A DNA stretch of 64,000 nucleotides from Porphyra umbilicalis (lineage: Eukaryota; Rhodophyta; Bangiophyceae; Bangiales; Bangiaceae). The stretch lies in NCBI GenBank assembly GCA_002049455.2, contig KV918765.1, positions 124,001 to 188,000 on the forward strand, in the 5' to 3' direction. Below, piece after piece: positions 33,820 to 45,444 of the stretch (position 1 is its first letter; every line of letters starts with the position of its first letter). Both the position numbers and the translations under genes were made by a program. The notes beneath the pieces were generated by a model. That model was not told the origin of the DNA and ran no database searches. It saw nothing but the letters and a program-made list of their open reading frames with translations.

Positions 33820-35271
33820 TAATATAAAACACAGATTTTTCAATTAATCGATAGATTAATCGAAGTCCTCAGTCAAGAACTCGAAATTTTGTCATCCATT
33901 GCGTAACCTACTCTCATTCGAGGTAGGGGGGTGACCGAAGAATTGAAATCGACTTGATTTTTTGTCTGACAGCAGAGCACCACAGTTTCATTGGTCGATT
34001 CTCATCGCGATCCAACCAATCACATGTCCCGGAAAACGCCCTCCTACCGCACCTTCCTGCGGGCCACCTGCGCGACGAGTGGATGTACAGTACGTACCCA
34101 ATGTTATTTGCCCACCCTGGAAAGGCGATTGCGGTCGGCAACGGGATTGTATAATCGGACTCTCTGGCCCTGATCTGTCACATTCCGGGGACTTCAGAGT
34201 GGAGCGTTCAGGGTCATTCCAAGCAACCCTGGGCTAGAGTTTATAACGTCACACAAGGGTGCTGTTTCGTGGACTGGCCAATCGAGCCCCACATCCCCGG
34301 ATCATTGAAAATAGATCGGCCATCTACAATTGTCTCATCCGTCATTGAATTTCATGCACGAAGTACGCAACGGGCGCGCGTTTCGCGAAGAGCGCCTCGT
34401 CCATCGCTCTTGGAACCCACCTACACTCGTCCCCAATGCCTACTCTCGCGCCCACTCACGCTTTTATCCGCCCCTGCTGCACCCACCCATTCAGCCATGT
34501 CGTGTTGGCACGATGCGCACGATCAGCTGGCTGTCAGCCATTCCGTGGCCGCCGTCGACACATGCACCAGCGGGGTGCTCGGCTCATACCGCTCCCCCTC
34601 AGCGACTCACTCGGCGTCTTTCTGCGCTGTGCGCATCAGCTACGGCGACTGCTCTGCCCGAGCGATGCGCATGAACGACATGAGGCCATGTGGGAGGGTG
34701 CCGTTGCACCGTAGAGGAGCTTCGTAAATGGCGGGGCACTAGAGAGGTGTGGTGTGGGGGGCTGCCGCTCTAGAGGTGAGTGGCAGGGGGCAGTGTCGCT
34801 GCTTCTCGGCCAGCACCCGCTGGGCGCGACCGTTTAAAAAGGGCTGCAGCAGGACAAATGGGCCCACCACGCACCCTTTCCTGCCGCTTTGACTGCCGCT
34901 CTTCCCCCCCCCGACTGCTTCAGAGAGCCACACGCCAACCCCCTCCTCCCCCCCCCCACCTGCGCGCCGGCACGCCAACATACCCCCTCCCAGCAGCAAC
35001 CTGAGCCACTGACAGGGAGGTGGGAACAATCGTTGCGCCTGCGCGCGGCACTTCCGTCTTCAGGTAGCGCGGGCGCGGGCAGGAGAAGACATATCTCGGC
35101 TGCTCGGATGCCTGGCAGTTGCGCAGCAAAGAGGAGCGCCATCGCCGAGCGACGAACGAGAAAAAGGGCGCGGACAGCCACGCAGAGAAAGCTGCTCAGG
35201 TAGCAGGAGGGGGGGCTGCATGTCAACCCGTAAACAGCGGGGTAGCGCGCCGCGTCGGCCCCGAGGCCGAG

Positions 35272-35560
35272 GTCGTCGGCGGTCGTGCGCAAGGTGACTC
35301 TTTGGTTCCTTATGGGCGACACAATGGCGTCACAATATAACAGAGAGTCGCCAGAGAGTCGCACAGGCAGGCTAAATGTGTCGCAGACGGTAGCACCACG
35401 GGAGCACTTCAGCGGCGGATCAGCATCCGGCCGTGCCGGTTTCTGGCATAATCTGCGCAAATTATTTACCACTGATTTTGAGCATATGTTTCAGTACTAT
35501 TTGGCGGATGCAGATGTGTTAATCCAATTTAGTGCCAATCAATGACGGACATGCGACCAA
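35272..35560. repeat. Shared left block, copy 1
   Basis: About 290 bp nearly 90% identical to 39797-40085 with almost no gaps. Landmarks are CAAGGTGACTCTTTGGTTCC, GTCGCAGACGGTAGCACCAC, CATATGTTTCAGTACTATT and TGCCAATCAATGAC. Differences are spread evenly, which suggests DNA-level rather than protein-level retention. Confidence 0.85.
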
Positions 35561-36131
35561 CCAAATTAGTCAAATGACATTGTCGATCACGCAACGCCGC
35601 TGCTGCCGCGGCCGCGGTAGCGGCCGCCCCCCCCTCCCCCCCCCCCCTGCGGCCCGCCGCGTCAGCGGGCCGCAACCCCCGGCGGGGGTCCCCCCTCCCC
35701 CCCCCAGCCGCCGCCGACCGCGCGACCGCGTAGGCGCGGCGCCCCCGCAGCAGCGCGCTCACGTCGAGGTCCCCCCCCAGCTGCGCCGCCCCCGCGCCGA
35801 AGCGGTAGGCCAAGAACGCTGCGTCGGCGGCGAGCACCGCGTCCTGCCCCCCGACGGCGAGCACGTAGGCGACGAGCGCCTTGACGGCGGGGGGGAGGCG
35901 GCGGCGGGGCCGTCAGCACCCGCGGCGGCGGCGCCCGCGGCGGCGTGCTGGTTGGCCGTTGCCGCCGCCGCCCACCCGTCCCAGTCGTTCCGCAGTGCGT
36001 CGGCCGGCAGACAGCCGGCCGCGGGAGCGGGGGAGGGGGCATCCGCCACCGCGTGGGGGCAAGGCGCGTCACCGGCCGCCGCCGCGTCGGCGCCGCCGTC
36101 GGCCGCCGCCGCGCCGCCGCGGTCTGCCTTC

Positions 36132-36166
<35 letters not shown>

Positions 36167-37807
36167 GTCGGCCGCCACGCCAACGCCGCCGCATCCGCCG
36201 CCCGCCACCGCCGTCGGTGGCGGCGGCGGTGGCGTGAGCGGCGACGGCGGGGACGGCGGGGCGGAGCGGGGGGGGGCCACCTGCGGTGTGGGGGCGCAGG
36301 GGGGGGGCGGTGGTGACGCTCTTGCCAGTGCCGCCTGCGCATCGGTCGCGGCGGCGGAGCGCCCCGGCGTAGGCGACGGAGGTGGGGACGGCGGCGGGGG
36401 TGTCGCCTGTGCGTCGACGCCTCCCCGGGCGCCGGGGCGGCGCGCGTCGCCGGCGCCGCGCTGCCGCGGCCGCCGTCGCTTCCGTCGGGCCGCCCGGCGT
36501 CGCCGCCCGTCGGGGCGGTGGGGATCTCCACAAGCCCCGCCGCCGCGTGCCCGTCGGCCACCGCCTGCGCCGCCGTCGGCGGCGCCTTGGCCACGGGCAG
36601 CCGCCACCGCAGCGGCGGCGACGCGGGCAACGGCGCCGCAGGGCGGCCTGCGCCCGCCGCCGGTGCGGCCCGCCCCCCCACCCGCACCGCGGACCCGTCA
36701 GGCGACGCCGCGGTGGCCTTCGGCGGCGGCGGCGGCGCGGCGGGCGCGTCGGCCGCAGGCGCGGCTGCGCCCGCACCCGCCGGCGGGGCCTCTGCCGCGT
36801 CTGCCGCCGCGGGCGCGTCGGCGGGCGGCGCCGACGGCGGCCGCCGGCGGAGCGACCGCGACGGCCGCCGCCGCTCCCGCCGCCCGTCGGCGGCGGCTGC
36901 GCCGCCGAGCGGCCGCCCCGCGCGCGGCCGCGGCCCTGCGTCGGCGCTGCCGCGGCGACGTGGCGGGGAGAAACGTGTCAGCAGTGCGCCACTCCTGACG
37001 CCGCCACCGCCGTTGACGCCGCGCTGGCGCGCGCATTGCGCCGCGGCACCACTGTGGCGGCGCTGGCGGCCCCACCTCCCCCATCCAGACCGACGCGCAG
37101 CCGTTGATGCCGCCGCTCCCCACCACGAACAGCGTCGACGGTGCGCCGGCATTGCCGCCGCCGCATCCCTTGCCGCTGCGCAGCCGCGTGCCTTGGAGGC
37201 GGCGTCGATCCCGCCCGAACCCCAAGCGACGAGCGGCCACTGCCGCTTCCGTGTCCTGCCGCCAGAGGTAGCGGCCAGGCGCCGCGGTTGCCACAGCCGC
37301 CACTCTTGACGCCGCACGGCAGCCCGCGATGCACAGCGGCGCCACCGCGGCGGCGGCGGCGACCGCCCCCCCATCCCCACCGACGCGCGGCCGTTCCACG
37401 TCCACAGAGGAGTGGCGGGTGCAGCTGCTGCGCGTCGCCGCCGCCGCCGCCTCCGTTGTCGCTGCCGCCGCCATCGTCGCTGCAGCCGCCTCCGCCGCCG
37501 CTGCCGCCACCTCCACCGCCGACGCCACCGCCACCGCCACCGCCACGACCGCCGTCGAGGGCGAAGTGCGGGTGGCGGGTGGGGGTGGGGCCATATAGCG
37601 CCCTCTGCCCCAGCACACGGGTCGGTGAGGGGGGGGGGGGTGTCCGCGCCGGCTGCTGCCTGCCCATTCGGCCTGCCGCCGCCGCCATTGCCGGTTCCAC
37701 GACGACCCGCCTCACGATCGGTCCACAATGGCATCCGCCACCAGCGTAGAGCCCCCCCTCCGCACATCAATATAATATTGGGGTAATCTCCGGGGTAAAG
37801 GACGGCC

Positions 37808-37857
37808 CCCAACCAATCATTTTTCTGTAAAAACAAGGGGAAAGCAGCATATAAAAG
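37808..37857 (+). promoter_or_regulatory. CCAAT/TATA promoter candidate in the composite element
   Basis: CCAAT at 37813-37817 and TATAAAAG at 37850-37857, 32 bp apart, point rightward out of the GC-rich block. The partner element keeps AACCAATCAT (about 41758) but not the TATA box. No gene was recognised downstream. Confidence 0.35.
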
Positions 37858-38663
37858 GACACACGGCTTTTATTCAATGAGAAGCATCGACACCTGTCGC
37901 CGACGGGCAGAGTTACTGTCAGCATCACGGTCTGTCAGATAGGGCAACGCAGATTGGATCGCCAGATCAGCTGACAGCCAGAGGATCTGGAGAACGAGAT
38001 CAGGAGCCCCGCAGAGCCCCGTCGGATTGGCAATGCGGGCGATATTCTGGTCTCATGACGCTGCAGAGCCCTTGCCAAGATCGGAGAAATCGCTTTGAGA
38101 TTCTTGTGCCGCAATTGAGAAGCGGCCCGAGCGCGGTATGCTCGGATTCATCCCGAATTTGAGGGAAAGTAGCCCACGCCGCTGGGACTTGGCCGCACGC
38201 AGCGCTTTCCCATTGACTTTGCCACGGAATGGTCGATGCAGTCGAAATCTGGGGAGCACCAATCTGTCAACAGTCCGTCTCCAGCCTGGAATCGCACATT
38301 GCCCGGGAGCACCATGCGGTGGGGCTCTCGAAACACTCTGAAGTAACCGAACAAGCACGTTGGCAGAACCGCCGACGGTCCCGCGAGGCGGCGACAATGT
38401 TGCACTGGTTGTGGTGAGAATGTTGCTAGCTTGGAAAGCAATATTGTCGCCGCCGCTCACTGCCCTAAGTAGCAAGTGTGCAAGTCCGTCACACTGTGTG
38501 ACGAGGTGACGATGTGGTGGCTCGACCCGATTTCTCCCCGAGCCACAGCGTAACATCGCCGAGTTTGCGACGCGGGATGCACGCGTTTGATTGGACAGAG
38601 CCGTCACATGTGACGTCTCAAACTCGATGTTACGAAGGATTGAGTTGCTTGGAATGACCCTCA

Positions 38664-39249
38664 CTCAGTGACCTACAAAGAAACGCCCCCAGCTTGTCAC
38701 CAGTGGATAGAAAGGCACCAGAACCATCTTGACGGTACGTCGAAGGACCCCCATCATCCCTCTGCAGGTACTGGGGATGGCTCGAATCCTGCATGCTTTT
38801 AAGGAGCTATCTGGCAGTAGAGAAGCGCCAACAAGCGCCATGCAAGAAAAAAACACATAGGGAGAATTCCCCTGAGTTGCTTGTTCATCTGTGAAAGAGG
38901 TAGCAAAAAACAACAAGGCACAGTCGTGTCGCGGCCGTCGATGTCCGTCTCGCGTCTTACTATCTGAGGAAGCACAATCGGTTGTATTCATGAAGACTGT
39001 CAGCCGGCGATTCTAAATAGGCTTCTTATTGGGCCTTCCAGCCGGCGCTGAGAGTGGCTCCGCCGACAGACCGGCGGACCCCGCCTCGGCGGATCCGTCC
39101 CGAGCGCGCGCGACGAGGCCCTCAGAGCAGCCCGGCTGCCGCGCCGCCTGTCTCACCGCCATCTCACGAGCGCGCAGTAGAGGTAGTCAGCTGTCCAGCA
39201 GTACCTCCTGGTCTTTGGTGAGACCACGGGTAGGCTGGGCCATGACGGG
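38664..39249. other. Spacer between the two composite elements
   Basis: About 590 bp between the right target duplication of the first element and the left one of the second. No supported gene; open frames lack motifs. Confidence 0.4.
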
Positions 39250-39796
39250 CTGCCCTACGGGAAAAACCGGGCGGAAAACCGGCATCTCCTAACAGAAACC
39301 GGCATACTCGACTCACTATTCCGGTTTTGTGGCACCCGCTGGGGATCGACTGTCGGCCACCGCTCACCGCCGCTCACCGTCGCCTGCTGCTCCCCACCTC
39401 CCATTTCATTGGACAAGGAGAGGGGCTCAACAAGGGCCGTCAAGAGGCGGTGCCCCCGAGGACATGAGGGTGACCCCCAGACCAGCCCCTGCGACGGTCG
39501 CTCAGCCTCAATTTGAGAACCACGACGCTCCATCGAAACACGCCATCCGTCCATCACGCCCCCCCCACAACCATTCCCCCCCCTCCTGAGCTCATTCTTC
39601 CACCTCTCGCCTCCCCACTGCTGTAGCCGCGCGCACGCGGCTAAGCGCGCGGACGGCGCACCGCGCCAACGGCGCGGGACGGGACGGCGGGCGGACGGGC
39701 GTGGCGGCGCGGACGGCGGGCGACGGCGGGTGGAGGGTTGAGTAACTGAAGGGCGCGCTCTCTCTCTCCTTTCTTGCTTCCCCCCTGTCCCCCAAC

Positions 39797-40085
39797 GTCG
39801 TCGGCGGTCGTGCCCAAGGTGACTCTTTGGTTCCTTATGGGTGACACATTGGCGACACAATACGACAAAGTGTCGCCAGAGAGTTGTGCAGGGAGGCTAA
39901 ATGTGTCGCAGACGGTAGCACCACGGGAGCACCTCAGCGGCGGATAAGCATCCGGCCTTGCCGGTTTCGGGCATAATTTGCGCAAATTACTTTTCACTGA
40001 TCTTGGTCATATGTTTCAGTACTATTCGGCGGATGCAGATTTGTTGACCAAATTTTGTGCCAATCAATGACTGGCACGCGACCAA
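39797..40085. repeat. Shared left block, copy 2
   Basis: Partner of 35272-35560. The downstream GC-rich block has diverged far more than this block, and the shared arrangement resumes near 41758 (AACCAATCAT) and ends near 42276 (GCAGAACCGCCGACGGTCC; same at about 38368-38386). Confidence 0.85.
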
Positions 40086-40473
40086 TCATATCAGGGGGAC
40101 ATGTTGAGGCGGCGCTTCCCGCGGCCGCCCCACCGCCGGTGCAGCCCGCCACCGTGCGGCCGGCAACGCCGCCGTCGCCCCGCCGTCACCCGACGGCGGC
40201 CGGCCGCGGCCAGGCACCATCGCAGAGTCACCACCGAGAAGTCGCTGCCCCCGTCGGCTGCCGCGGCGCCGCCCTCGCGCGGGATGCCTGTCGCCCGAGG
40301 GCGCGACAAGCGCGACAGCCGCCGCGGCACCGCCCCCTGCCGCCGCTGGCGCCCGCCATTCACCCGGGGTCGACGCGGCACCGGCGACGCAGCCCCCCCC
40401 CTTCAGCCGCGCGCACCTCCTTGGCCGCCAAGACCACCGCCACCGCCGCGTCGCTGGCACCGCCCACCGCCGC

Positions 40474-41140
40474 GGCTTGCCGCCGCCGCCGCCGACACCG
40501 CGCACCGCCACAGCACGTCCGCCCCCCCCCCCGCGCCGACAACACGGTAGCTGCGGCCGCCGACTGCCGCATCGCAGCCACCCCTTGCCGCCGCCGCCGC
40601 CTTGTACATTGGCGGCGGCGGCGGCGACGCGTGGCGGCGGCGGACAACGCCGCCGCAACGCCCGACAATGGCGCGGCTTGGCGCTGCCGCCGCCGACACC
40701 GCGCACCCCCCCAGCACGTCCGCACTTCCTCCCGCTGCGACAACGCGGTAGCCGCGGCCGCCGACCGCCGCATCGCCGCCGCCGCTTGCCGCCGTCGCCG
40801 CCTTGTGCTTTAGCAGCGGCGGCGGCGACGCGTGGCGGCGGCGGCCGACGCCGCCGCAACGCCCGACACCGCCGCGGCTTGCCGCCGCCGCCGTCGACTA
40901 CGCGCACCCCCGCCGCACGTCCGCCCCCCCCCCGCGCCGACAATGCGGCAGCCGCGGCCGCCGACCGCCGCATCGCCGCCGCCCCTTGCCGCCGCCGCCG
41001 CCTTGGACATTGGCGGCGGCGGCGGCGACGCTTAGCGGCGGCGGCCGACGCCGCCGCAACGCCGGACTCCGCCGCGGCTTACCGCCACCGCCGCCGACTC
41101 CGCGCACCCCCCCCGCACGTTTGCACCCCACGGCACCCCC
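40474..41140. repeat. 201-bp tandem repeat in the GC-rich core
   Basis: Units begin (GGCTT) at 40474, 40675, 40876 and 41076: spacings of 201, 201 and 200 bp. Each holds CCGCCGACACCGCGCAC, GCACGTCCGC, GCGGCCGCCGACCGCCGC and a GGCGGCGGCGGCGACGC segment. The period is 67 codons, so every frame repeats, but all translations are low-complexity. Coding value is doubtful. Confidence 0.8.
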
Positions 41141-42841
41141 GCGGCGGGAGGCCGCGGACGCGATCCCGCTCCTCGCCGCCGCCGCTGCCTGCCGCCGAAA
41201 CGCAGCCGGCCGCGGACCGCGCCGGCACTCCGCTGCCACACGTCGCCGCCGAACCGCCGCCGCCCGCCGCCGCTCGCCGCCGCCGTCCCGCTGCTAGAGG
41301 CCGGCGCGACCGACCGCCCCGGCGGGCCGGCCCAACCGCGGCCGCCACCGGTGCGCCCTGCCGCCGCCACCTTTGCCGCCCCGCCGTCGCCGGTCCGGCG
41401 AAGCTACCGTCCCGGCGGCGGCCTCCGACACCGCCTCCACTCCTAGGCGGCGCCAGCGGACGCCGCCGTGTCCGCCGCCTTGGCGGCGACCCACAGCGGC
41501 CGCCCCCACCGCCGCCCCGCGTCCCCCCCCCCCCCCCTCCCTCAGCCGCCGCCGTCTCGTTCGAAGCCATGTCCACCGCCATCACCACCGCCACCGCACA
41601 GGCCGCGACCAGAGTCGGTGCCAACGCGCAGGCGGCGGGGGCGGGGGTTTGGCGCCGGCCGCGAGGGGTGCCCTTCGCGGCATCGGTAGTGGCGGTTGGG
41701 GTCTCTCCCGCCCCCCCACGTGCTCTGGGGGCATTTATGGGAGAAGTGGCCACCGCCAACCAATCATATTGCTGGAAAAACAAGGATAAACGAGCAGAGC
41801 AATGAGGACATGGCTCTTATCCAATGAAAATCGTCTCAGCGCACCTCGCCGCAGAGCAAAAACACGGTCAGTGTCAGAGTCCTTCTGATACTGTCATCGC
41901 AGTGCGGCACCAGCCAATCAGAGGCAGAATTCACCGGCACGATTGCTATGATAGACGGCGGAGGCCGGTCTGCTGCTGTCCTCACCATTCCGTGCTGACA
42001 GTGATCTCGCCTGAGGGCACCAGGGGCGAGGTCCCTCCTGAGTTCGTGAAACTGCATCATTTCAGTGATACACAAGCCTGGGACTTGGCCGTGTCAGCTT
42101 GATTCTCGTTGTCTTAGCCGTTGGACATGCCATCCGAACCGAATAATTGTGTCGCCAGATCCCCGACCGGCCATTCCAAGTCGTAGGCTGCGGTTTCGAT
42201 GGGGCACCACACTGTGTCGCCCTCAAATCGCTTGAAAGTAACCAAAGAAGCGCGATGGCAGAACCGCCGACGGTCCTTGCTTCTCGCTGCCCCTCTGCTC
42301 CCCTCGGTGTTTTTCTCCCCCGCTTCCATGTTGGACCAGGACCATCGGCATGTGTCTGCTTCTTATCTGCTTTGCATCTTCAACCTCGCTTTGGTCGGCG
42401 CGTTGCCGACCCGGGATCCGCGTATGGACCCAATTGCTCATGCTCAAGGTAAACGTTACGTTGTTGGCCGTATTTGGGGAATGATAAATTGGAATATTCA
42501 CGGATCGGTACAATTTGAGATCCTGTCCAGGGCCGTGCACCAGCCTGTGGTTTGGATGCAACGACGCTCTCCATCCCTATTGGTCGATCGTGAAATGAAC
42601 AGATGAGAGTGACAGAGCTCTGCCGCAGTCCCTCGTTTCTGCGGTCCTCATGAGCCCAGGTATGCCGCTTTTTTGCCGTGAGGAGGTCTCAGACACCGGT
42701 CATTGTCTCACTGATGCCGGTTTTTTTCGGAATAATTGGGTCCCCTGAAGGGCCCTGTGGTGCGTCCCAAACTTTAGGAAACCGGCATAGTTCTCGATAG
42801 GAGTATGCCGGTTTTTGACTCCGGCTTTTCCCGTAGGGCTG

Positions 42842-43990
42842 CCCACGGCCTTCAGTGTGCTGGCCGCCTGGAGCCATGTTGTCCAACAGCACAGGGCAAC
42901 GAGTGTGCGCCTCACGCAGGTGGGTGGGGAAGTGAGAGGAGGCAAGGGAGGGGAGGAAAAGGAAGGAAAACTGCGACACTCGCTGGAGCGGAGACGACGG
43001 TCGTGGCCACAACGGCGGATGGCATGGGGTTCCACCTGCGCCTTGTCAAGCCAACTGGACTCCAGCAGTCGGGCCTCAGAGGAACGGGAGGCACGTCTGT
43101 CTCTCCTCTGAACTTGGGCCAGCTGACCGCCTGGGGAGGCTGGCTTCTGTCGTGTTGAGAACGAGACAGAAGGACGTCGGCGTGCTCATGCAGTCACATG
43201 AACAGCACGTCTGTGTCCGTGGAGCACACAATACGGATGAGTGCGACGCAGAACCGAGTGCAACCGCAGCGGGAGACGTCAGGCAGTCTCATGAGCCCTC
43301 GACATCGCCGAATCAGCGACGCTCATGGTGACTATTGTCTCTTTTATTCCCTGGCCTTTAGGACAGGGTGCTCTCAAAGTGTAGTGATGCACACATATAC
43401 TTAGATCAAGGGACTTGCTCTCCGTTTCAGAGGTGGCAGTCTGCATTCGTGTCCTCAGGGATCTGAGGGCGTGTCAGTGTTGGAAGGGTCGCGATGACGC
43501 TAAAAGCGAATGGAGTTACGTGGCTGAGAAGGACTGTCCTGTCATAGGGGTCACTGGGCCCGGACGGCGCCTGCCCCCGTGCCCCCTCTACCGCCCCGAG
43601 TTGCGCGCGGTGACCGCGCGCAGCGACTTGCGGGGCTTGACGCGCCCACCATGACCCGTGGGTGATCGTGTCTGCGCGCCGTCTTCTATTGCGGCGGCGC
43701 GTCGGCGGTTGTTGACGCCATCTAGCGGCGCGGTTACAGGCGCCTCGTCGCGCGGCGATCAGTCCCACCCGCCCGCCCGTGCGCCGCGTCGGCCGCCCTG
43801 CCCGCCGTGCGCAGGTGCGCTGCGCGGCGGAGTGACGGCCTCGCCCGTGGGCGCCGCGCGACGCCGGCGGGCCGCCGCCGCTGCGGTGGCGGAGGCGGCA
43901 CCCCTTTCCCCGCCCGACGCCCCCCCCACCACGGCAACGTGGCTGTACGTGCCCCCGTGCGCGCTCGCGGCCATAGAGCCGGCCGGCGTG
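42842..43990. other. Mostly non-coding stretch, GC-rich toward its right end
   Basis: No supported gene. Between about 43560 and 44030 the sequence is GC-rich and open on both strands; a minus-strand frame with AASAHGGTYSHVAVVGGASG (about 43970) looks the most protein-like but has no supporting exons. Confidence 0.35.
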
Positions 43991-43994
43991 CCCG

Positions 43995-44327
43995 GTGTCA
44001 ATGCGTCGCCGAGCGCGCCACGGCCCTGAAGGCCAGGGTATTGTACGCACGTGCCTGGAATTTCTTGTGAAGAGCCTGTTGAAGAGCTCCGTTCAGTCCC
44101 AAGTCCACGCAATCTCGCTCGAACACATCGGAATCGCCGCTGTAAGGGGGCCCCGTGATTTGTCACACTCTCCATGATTGCGTACACTCCCAGTATGTAG
44201 GTGCGATCGAGGAGATGATCGCCAACACACAGTCCAACGGCGACATGGCAACGTCCATCAGCCACAAAGAACGGATGCTTACGTCGCTACTACCACTCGG
44301 GGGTGTGGCGGGCTGGCTGACAATGTA
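43995..44327 (+). CDS. Possible spliced gene fragment, unknown
   Basis: Two short plus-strand blocks look protein-like. One ends VKSLLKSSVQSQVHAISLEH...AA directly before a GTAAGG donor (44142). The other starts after an acceptor-like CACTCCCAG (near 44193) with YVGAIEEMIANTQSNGDMA and ends RMLTSLLPLGGVAGWLTM and a TAA at about 44325. Both are amphipathic rather than low-complexity. The start and any upstream exons are not clear, no family was recognised, and the opposite strand also has long open frames. Confidence 0.3.
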
Positions 44328-44334
44328 AACAGGG

Positions 44335-45154
44335 GCAGGACAAAGGTGGTGAGTGGTAGCGAGCTGCCCAGGCTCCGTCTGCTGGAGCAGGACGCCCCCT
44401 TCGCCAGCCTGGCAGAAAAAAGATGAATGGCACGATGCCGAGAGCACCAACACTGCTGGAGGGCCCTCTCCCCCCCACTGGTCTTTCCAAACGATGCAGA
44501 AGGCCGACAAGGGCCTTGGATTGTCATCTCGTTCTCCTGCCAAGAAAGTTTCTCCTCGTCTGCCAACAAGGACGCACGCCTCGTGGACGAGGAACAGCGG
44601 GTCGGGGACCGACCACTGGGTGTTCGTCTTCCTCTCCGACAAAGGCTCCTTTGTAGTGCGGCAGCAGCGAGCGCGGTTTGTGTGAGGCCGGTCTCGGCAA
44701 CCGTGTGCATTGGCCACAGATAGGGGTGAACAAGTAATAATTGCGTACGTACTGTACTGTGCGAAGGACTGCAGGTACCGCGACATGAGCTCCTGCGTGT
44801 CCGCGTGAGGATGTCTGGGTGGGGGTCGTGTCGGCCTGACCATGGGGGGGCAGGACGTTGCGCGTCATTGACTGTTCGCCGTTGCGCGTTGGCGGGGTGG
44901 GCAGCCGCAAGCCCCACACGGCCACCGGCAGAGCGTGGGATGCGCCAACAAACCGCACTCGTGTCGGCGCTGCGCTGCCCGTGCGTGTAACAAGAACACT
45001 CGTGCCGACAGGGTCACACGCCGCACGTCACGCCGCCAAGACCGCCACGTCCACCCCCCCCCTCGCCCCGCGGCGGCCGGCGGGGCGCGCGCGCGCGCGC
45101 GCGCCGCCGCGGCGGCCGCGCCTGCCGGCAGCGCGGGGGCCCCCGCCGGCGGCG

Positions 45155-45188
<34 letters not shown>

Positions 45189-45444
45189 GGGCGCCACGAC
45201 CGTCCCGGCCCGCGCGCGCGCCGCGGCGCCGGTCGCCGCCGCCGCCGCCGCTGCCGGCGCGCGCAGCGGCGCGGCGGCGGCGCCGCGCGGCGCGTCGGGG
45301 CGCCGCCGCCGCCGCACGCCGCGGCGGCGGCGGCGGCGGCGCAGGCGCCACGCCCGCCGCGGCGCCCGCCCGCGGGGGCGGTCGGGGGCGCGGCCGGCGG
45401 GGGGATCACGAGGAGCCAAAAACACGTTGTTTTGCCCCATTTCA
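44335..45444. other. Region upstream of the Dus gene
   Basis: No certain gene. Frames on both strands between 44350 and 44850 (plus: DHWVFVFLSDKGSFVVRQQR; minus: WSVPDPLFLVHEACVLVGRR) are exact complements, so at most one can be real, and neither is recognised. From 45050 the DNA is almost pure G+C and open in all frames. Confidence 0.35.

Larger units (their letters stand above)
34211..38660. mobile_element. Composite element with GGGTCATTCC termini (PIF/Harbinger-like), non-autonomous
   Basis: The ends carry an inverted repeat GGGTCATTCCAAGCAAC (34211-34227; reverse at 38644-38660) flanked by TCA on both sides (34208-34210, 38661-38663). A 3-bp T-x-A target duplication suits PIF/Harbinger. 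No transposase was seen. The interior (35272-38386) shares an arrangement with the element at 39253 and holds an extremely GC-rich block (35600-37780) in which both strands stay open. Minus-strand open blocks there (KALVAYVLAVGGQDAVLAAD, about 35885-35826) might be coding, but low-complexity Ala/Pro/Gly translations dominate. A CCAAT (37813) and TATAAAAG (37850) pair is present. Family assignment is tentative. Confidence 0.55.
39253..42838. mobile_element. Composite element with CACTA-like termini (CCCTACGGGAAAA), non-autonomous
   Basis: The left end reads CCCTACGGGAAAAACCGG (39253) and the right end is its complement, CCGGCTTTTCCCGTAGGG (ends 42838). The sequence CTG flanks both sides (39250-39252, 42839-42841). 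The ends resemble CACTA termini of the CACTACAAGAAAA type and the 3-bp duplication agrees. Several ACCGGCAT motifs lie within 100 bp of each end in both orientations, like the sub-terminal transposase sites of CACTA elements. No transposase is present. The interior 39797-42276 is related to 35272-38386 of the neighbouring element and carries a GC-rich block with a 201-bp tandem repeat. Confidence 0.65.

Noticed and set aside
35269-35472. Possible conserved minus-strand peptide shared with 39794-39997
   Set aside because: No ATG in either copy and the DNA identity continues equally outside the frame, so it is DNA-level similarity.
35662-37836. 724-codon minus-strand open frame in the GC-rich block
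   Set aside because: Arg/Ala/Pro/Gly low complexity; other frames on both strands are equally open because stops are rare at this GC content.
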